A model generated the notes under the pieces. The model saw nothing but the letters and a program-made list of their open reading frames with translations. It had not been told where the DNA came from and ran no database searches. Shown here piece after piece: positions 5,973 to 8,743 of a stretch of DNA of 8,743 nt. This stretch comes from CAZSSM01 sp964609385 (GTDB taxonomy: Bacteria > Planctomycetota > Planctomycetia > Isosphaerales > Isosphaeraceae), in NCBI GenBank assembly GCA_964609385.1, contig CAZSSM010000155.1, positions 1 to 8,743 on the forward strand, given 5' to 3'. The number at the start of each line of letters is the position of its first letter. The first letter of the stretch is position 1. The translations under genes and the position numbers were made by a program.

Positions 5973-6962
5973 TTATTTGTTGCTGGCCGCTTGGATCTCG
6001 GCGGCGACAACAGCGTTACGGATGTGGGGTCCGGATCCATTGTGGTCGGTGTGAGGTCCGTGCCCGTTGCTGGCATTGGCAGTGGCGACGGTCGCCTCGG
6101 CATCGGCGTCGACGTCCTCGGAGACGTTGGAGTTGCCTCGAGCGTCAGCGTTCTGCCAGAACGGGTCGGGGTCGTTGCCGAGGACTTCGGAGGCCAGCGA
6201 GGCGTAGTCGAAAGCGCCCCGGCTGTTGGGCCGGTACTGGAAGATCGATTGGCCGAAGCTGGGGCACTCGGCCAGTCGGATGTTGCGCCGGATCCGGGTC
6301 CGGAAGATCTGGGCGTCGGCCCAAGGGGCTTTGGCGTGTCGGCCCGACTCGAAGAAGGTCTCGAGGTCCTCGACAACCTCCGCGCCCAGGCGGGTCCCGG
6401 AGTCGAACAGGCAGAGCAACACACCACCGACCTTCAGGTCGCGGTTGACGCGCTTCGAGACGAGGTTGACCGTCTCCAACAGCTTGGAGAGGCCGTGCAG
6501 GGCCAGGAAGTGTGCTTGCAAAGGGATGATCACTTCCTGCGCAGCGCAGAGGGCGTTGAGCGTGAGGATGCCTAGTGAGGGCGGACAGTCGATGACGACG
6601 TAGTCGAACTTCTGGTCGTCGGGCAGGGCGTTGAGCTGGTCGCGGAGGATGACCTCGCGCCCGACGGTGCCGATCAACTCGACCTCGGCGGCGGCCAGGT
6701 CGATGTGGCTGCCACCGACGACGAGGTTGTCTCCGACCTCACGGAGGATCTCGGTCAGGTCCATACCTTGGGTGAGCACGTCATAGAGCGACGGCCCGGA
6801 CCGGCCAGGCAGCAGTCCGAGGTGGAGCGTCGCGTGGGCCTGAGGGTCGAGGTCCAGGACGAGGGTCCGATGGCCCTCGGCGGCCAGGGCCGCGGCCAGG
6901 TTGACGGTCGAGGTGGTTTTGCCGACGCCACCCTTCTGGTTCAAGATCGCGATGCGCCGCAT
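5973..6962 (-). CDS. ParA/Soj-family partition ATPase
   Basis: The 329-residue product is a deviant-Walker ATPase. It has KGGVGKTT at 10-17 (Walker A with the signature lysine), DLDPQ at 37-41 (A' motif) and VVIDCPP at 122-128 (Walker B). Soj-like C-terminal blocks RNIRLAECPSFGQSI (226-240) and RGAFDYASLASEVL (248-261) follow. ParA proteins bind ATP and DNA as dimers and, with ParB, segregate chromosomes, plasmids or other cargo. After about residue 265 the protein has an acidic, then His/Gly/Asn-rich tail of some 60 residues that looks disordered and is not part of the usual ~255-residue core. The start at 6962 is supported by GGAGG eight bases upstream. No parB or parS-like cluster is visible nearby, so it may be an orphan or cargo-positioning ParA. 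Family confidence is high; the cargo is unknown. Confidence 0.92.
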   Translation of the reverse strand: MRRIAILNQKGGVGKTTSTVNLAAALAAEGHRTLVLDLDPQAHATLHLGLLPGRSGPSLYDVLTQGMDLTEILREVGDNLVVGGSHIDLAAAEVELIGTVGREVILRDQLNALPDDQKFDYVVIDCPPSLGILTLNALCAAQEVIIPLQAHFLALHGLSKLLETVNLVSKRVNRDLKVGGVLLCLFDSGTRLGAEVVEDLETFFESGRHAKAPWADAQIFRTRIRRNIRLAECPSFGQSIFQYRPNSRGAFDYASLASEVLGNDPDPFWQNADARGNSNVSEDVDADAEATVATANASNGHGPHTDHNGSGPHIRNAVVAAEIQAASNK

Positions 6963-7349
6963 CCGGTGCGCCTCCCTTTGCCGGGACTGGGGTGTCCTTA
7001 CCGAACCGATCGGCCGTCGCCAAGACGGGGTGGCCCGCCCCCGCAGGCCCGCCGTCGGGGCGATCGCCCGGTCGGTGACCGAGCCCGGGACCGTCCGCGT
7101 GACCCGATCCGATGGTTGCGGCCGAACCTAGCGGATCCCCCGCAACGCGCATAGACGGATCATTGCCCGAGTTCCAGAGGAATGGAACTCCGCGCGTACA
7201 GCGATCCTGAGCGGTTCATCAAAGGCCGCCTGAGGCACCGTCTCGAGCTGGTTCGTGTCGCGTCGTAACCGTTCGGTTGAACGTGGAGGTGGGGTCCGGA
7301 CAATCCCGATCCGGTCGGGCGATCGTCGCTGTCGAGCCCTTCGTGGCCT
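6963..7349. other. 387-bp non-coding region upstream of parA-like gene
   Basis: No frame here has a recognisable product. Plus-strand frames crossing it are Arg-rich shadows. The region should hold the ParA promoter, but no consensus -35/-10 is evident. The only clear structure is the stem-loop at 7169-7190. Confidence 0.45.
7169..7190. repeat. 8-bp perfect stem-loop between anti-sigma-like and parA-like genes
   Basis: GAGTTCCA (7169-7176) and TGGAACTC (7183-7190) form an 8-bp stem with a 6-base loop (GAGGAA). It lies about 160 bp past the stop of the small Cys/His protein gene and about 205 bp before the ParA start, reading on the minus strand. It could end the sigma-operon transcript, although no T-run follows on either strand, or be an operator. 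The function is unknown. Confidence 0.4.
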
Positions 7350-7619
7350 TTAGCGTGTCAGCTCGTTATCGGGGTCGTCTTCCAACTCGCGCACAGCGTC
7401 GCGGAGAGCCTCGAAGCAGAAGCGGCATTCCAAGCAGACCTGGAGGTGCTCCTCGATGGTCACCAGGGCCTCAGCCTGAGTCATGTCGCGGAGGGTACTC
7501 TCGGCGAAGGAGGCGATGGCGTTTTCGCAGTAACCACAGGAGTAGTCGGCCGGCGGCGTGTGGTGGACCGTTTGCAACAGCGAACGGATCGCGTGGTCGC
7601 TGAGCACGGGCATGGACAT
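7350..7619 (-). CDS. Small soluble zinc-binding anti-sigma-like (ZAS motif) protein
   Basis: The 89-residue product has no membrane segment. It carries His58-x3-Cys62-x2-Cys65 (in EEHLQVCLEC), the H-x3-C-x2-C signature of zinc-binding anti-sigma (ZAS) proteins. A separate CGYC pair sits at 28-31 and another Cys at 68. Typical ZAS factors hold an ECF sigma factor inactive, and soluble redox-type members release it when cysteines oxidise. The gene lies 128 bp downstream of the ECF-like sigma gene on the same strand, which supports a partner role. The start at 7619 has GGGAG eight bases upstream, better than the internal ATG at 7613. The C-terminus is short and acidic, with no output domain. Sigma binding is inferred from motif and context; another small zinc-finger function is possible. 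Confidence 0.72.
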   Translation of the reverse strand: MSMPVLSDHAIRSLLQTVHHTPPADYSCGYCENAIASFAESTLRDMTQAEALVTIEEHLQVCLECRFCFEALRDAVRELEDDPDNELTR

Positions 7620-7747
7620 GGCAGGGAACTCCCAGGCGTCGGACGTTTTGGGGACCGAGGGTCCTCGAAGAGAGGGTCCAGAGGTGAAAGAGGACTACGG
7701 GATCGGCTCGCGTCGGGCCGTTCCGACGTTCGAGGACGGGTCCCGAC

Positions 7748-8374
7748 TCAGAAGGCCGATTCGATGTCGGCGGCGGTGTATCCGGCCGCCTCAAGGGACT
7801 GCTTGAGCTTACGTCGGGCGTCGTAGAGCAGCTTGTAGAGGGCGTTGCGGGTCACCTTGAGGGCCTCGGCGATCTGGGAGGTCGACTGGCCTTCTAGGTC
7901 GGCCATCAGCGCGGTGCGTTGCCGATCGGTCAGGTCGTTCTGGATGGCGCGGCGGAGGTCCTCCAAGATCGACCGGCGCTCGATCTGCTGGTCGGGCCCG
8001 GCCTGATCGGAGACGGCCAACTCGTCACGAGGCGCGTCGCGGTTGGCGGCCATCTGGTCGAGCGAGACGTCATGCCAGTAGAGGCGCCGGAGTTCGCTGA
8101 GGGCCAATCGGACCGCCACGGCCATCGCCCAGGTCAGGAATCGGCTCCGGCCGGCGTATTGGTCGAGCCGATCGACGATTCGAACCAAGGCCTCTTGGAC
8201 GGTGTCCTCCAGAAACGCCGCATCGATCCCACGTTCCTGATGGAGGGCCCGACGGAGACCCCGTAGCAAGGCCGCGCGGAGGTCGGCCAGGGCCTGTTCT
8301 TGGACCTCACCGTCACTGCGCAAGTCCGCGATCCACTCCGAGTCGTCTCGACCCGCCCCCGATCCGGTCACCAT
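7748..8374 (-). CDS. ECF-like RNA polymerase sigma-70 family factor
   Basis: The product is 208 residues from the ATG at 8374. A sigma region 2 spans about 55-97 (EDTVQEALVRIVDRL, then FLTWAMAVAVRLALSELRR), and region 4 spans about 148-196 with the helix-turn-helix LTDRQRTALMADLEGQ, SQIAEALKV, TRNALYKLLYDARRKL. Region 3 is absent, as in ECF factors. It directs RNA polymerase to a specific promoter set. The frame stays open to an ATG at 8479 (243 residues), which has GAGGAG nine bases upstream. The 8374 start, with GGGAG eight bases upstream, is preferred because the extra 35 codons include AGA/AGG, end in A or T in 12 of 35 cases, and resemble no sigma domain. The small ZAS-like gene follows on the same strand and is the likely regulator. 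Target genes are unknown. Confidence 0.88.
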   Translation of the reverse strand: MVTGSGAGRDDSEWIADLRSDGEVQEQALADLRAALLRGLRRALHQERGIDAAFLEDTVQEALVRIVDRLDQYAGRSRFLTWAMAVAVRLALSELRRLYWHDVSLDQMAANRDAPRDELAVSDQAGPDQQIERRSILEDLRRAIQNDLTDRQRTALMADLEGQSTSQIAEALKVTRNALYKLLYDARRKLKQSLEAAGYTAADIESAF

Positions 8375-8743
8375 CGGCAACGCTCCCGATCCTGGCCAAC
8401 CTCGGGACCTTCTCCCTGGGATCAGGGAGTGTCCTCGGACCAGGCTAGCCAACACGGCCTCAGATCGCATCAGGATCATCGCCGGGAACTCCTCGGACTC
8501 GCCTACGGAGGGGTGCCTTGATTTCAGGAACGGTTCAGATGGAAACGTCGGAGGGTCTTGGGGTAACCAGGCCGGGTTCGCACCATGGCTGACGTCGTTG
8601 CCCAGGTATCTCTTACGCTTCTTCGGCCCGGGCTTTCATCCAGGGCACCTTTGTTGCCGTGCCGAGACGACTCGGAGTGGGCCGAGGTCCTTCCCGATTT
8701 TCTGATAGGGAAAATGTCCCGAATGGGGCGGTTAGGGTGATTC
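8375..8743. other. Upstream region of the sigma gene to the window end, no clear gene
   Basis: Apart from the possible N-terminal extension of the sigma gene (to 8479), nothing coding is evident. A small inverted repeat, ATTTTC (8697-8702) with GAAAAT (8710-8715), lies in the most AT-rich part and could belong to a promoter or operator. No certain promoter was identified. Confidence 0.35.

Noticed and set aside
5967..6575. Plus-strand 202-codon frame
   Set aside because: It is antisense to the ParA gene, which has complete Walker motifs.
1..8743. CRISPR array, DGR reverse transcriptase, template repeat, tRNA or rRNA
   Set aside because: I looked for regularly spaced repeats, RT motifs such as YxDD in a long frame, an AAC-rich copy of the candidate VR, and RNA-gene features, and saw none.

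Overview
The window comes from a high-GC bacterium, most likely a planctomycete of the Isosphaeraceae/Gemmataceae type. This is inferred from the gene content: a DUF1080 (3-keto-disaccharide hydrolase) gene beside a Tat-exported enolase-superfamily gene, an ECF sigma factor with a small zinc-binding partner, and a SEFIR/formylglycine-generating-enzyme (FGE-sulfatase) fusion. No rRNA or tRNA is present to confirm the taxonomy.

Layout. Positions 73-2412 (minus strand) hold two exported proteins, probably one operon reading enolase-like then DUF1080, which look like carbohydrate catabolism. Positions 2413-2884 are a divergent intergenic region. Positions 2885-4438 (plus strand) hold the most interesting gene: an N-terminal SEFIR (TIR-like) signalling domain, one transmembrane helix and a C-terminal FGE/C-type-lectin-fold domain. 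Its last ~150 bp look like the variable region of a diversity-generating retroelement (DGR) target. NNC codons cluster at the fold's variable sites, invariant codons lie between them, and a GC-rich stem-loop sits at the stop codon. GC jumps from 55% (4201-4260) to 72% (4261-4320) exactly where this segment begins. Positions 4439-4604 are a convergent intergenic region with more GC-rich hairpins.

Positions 4605-5600 (minus) encode an RNase HII/HIII-like protein. Positions 5601-5972 are non-coding and contain a ~144-bp palindromic element with a perfect 17-bp inverted repeat at its ends. Positions 5973-6962 (minus) encode a ParA-type ATPase with no ParB in view. Positions 7350-8374 (minus) encode an ECF-like sigma factor followed by a soluble small Cys/His protein, which looks like a sigma/zinc anti-sigma pair.

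How it may work together. Most of the window is ordinary chromosomal content. The plus-strand receptor-like gene is lower in GC, points against every other gene here, and looks like an accessory insertion. The model, an inference, is a membrane receptor: a hypervariable outward-facing ligand-binding domain joined through one helix to a cytoplasmic SEFIR effector or signalling domain. No reverse transcriptase, Avd protein or template repeat is visible in the window, so any DGR machinery would have to act from elsewhere in the genome.
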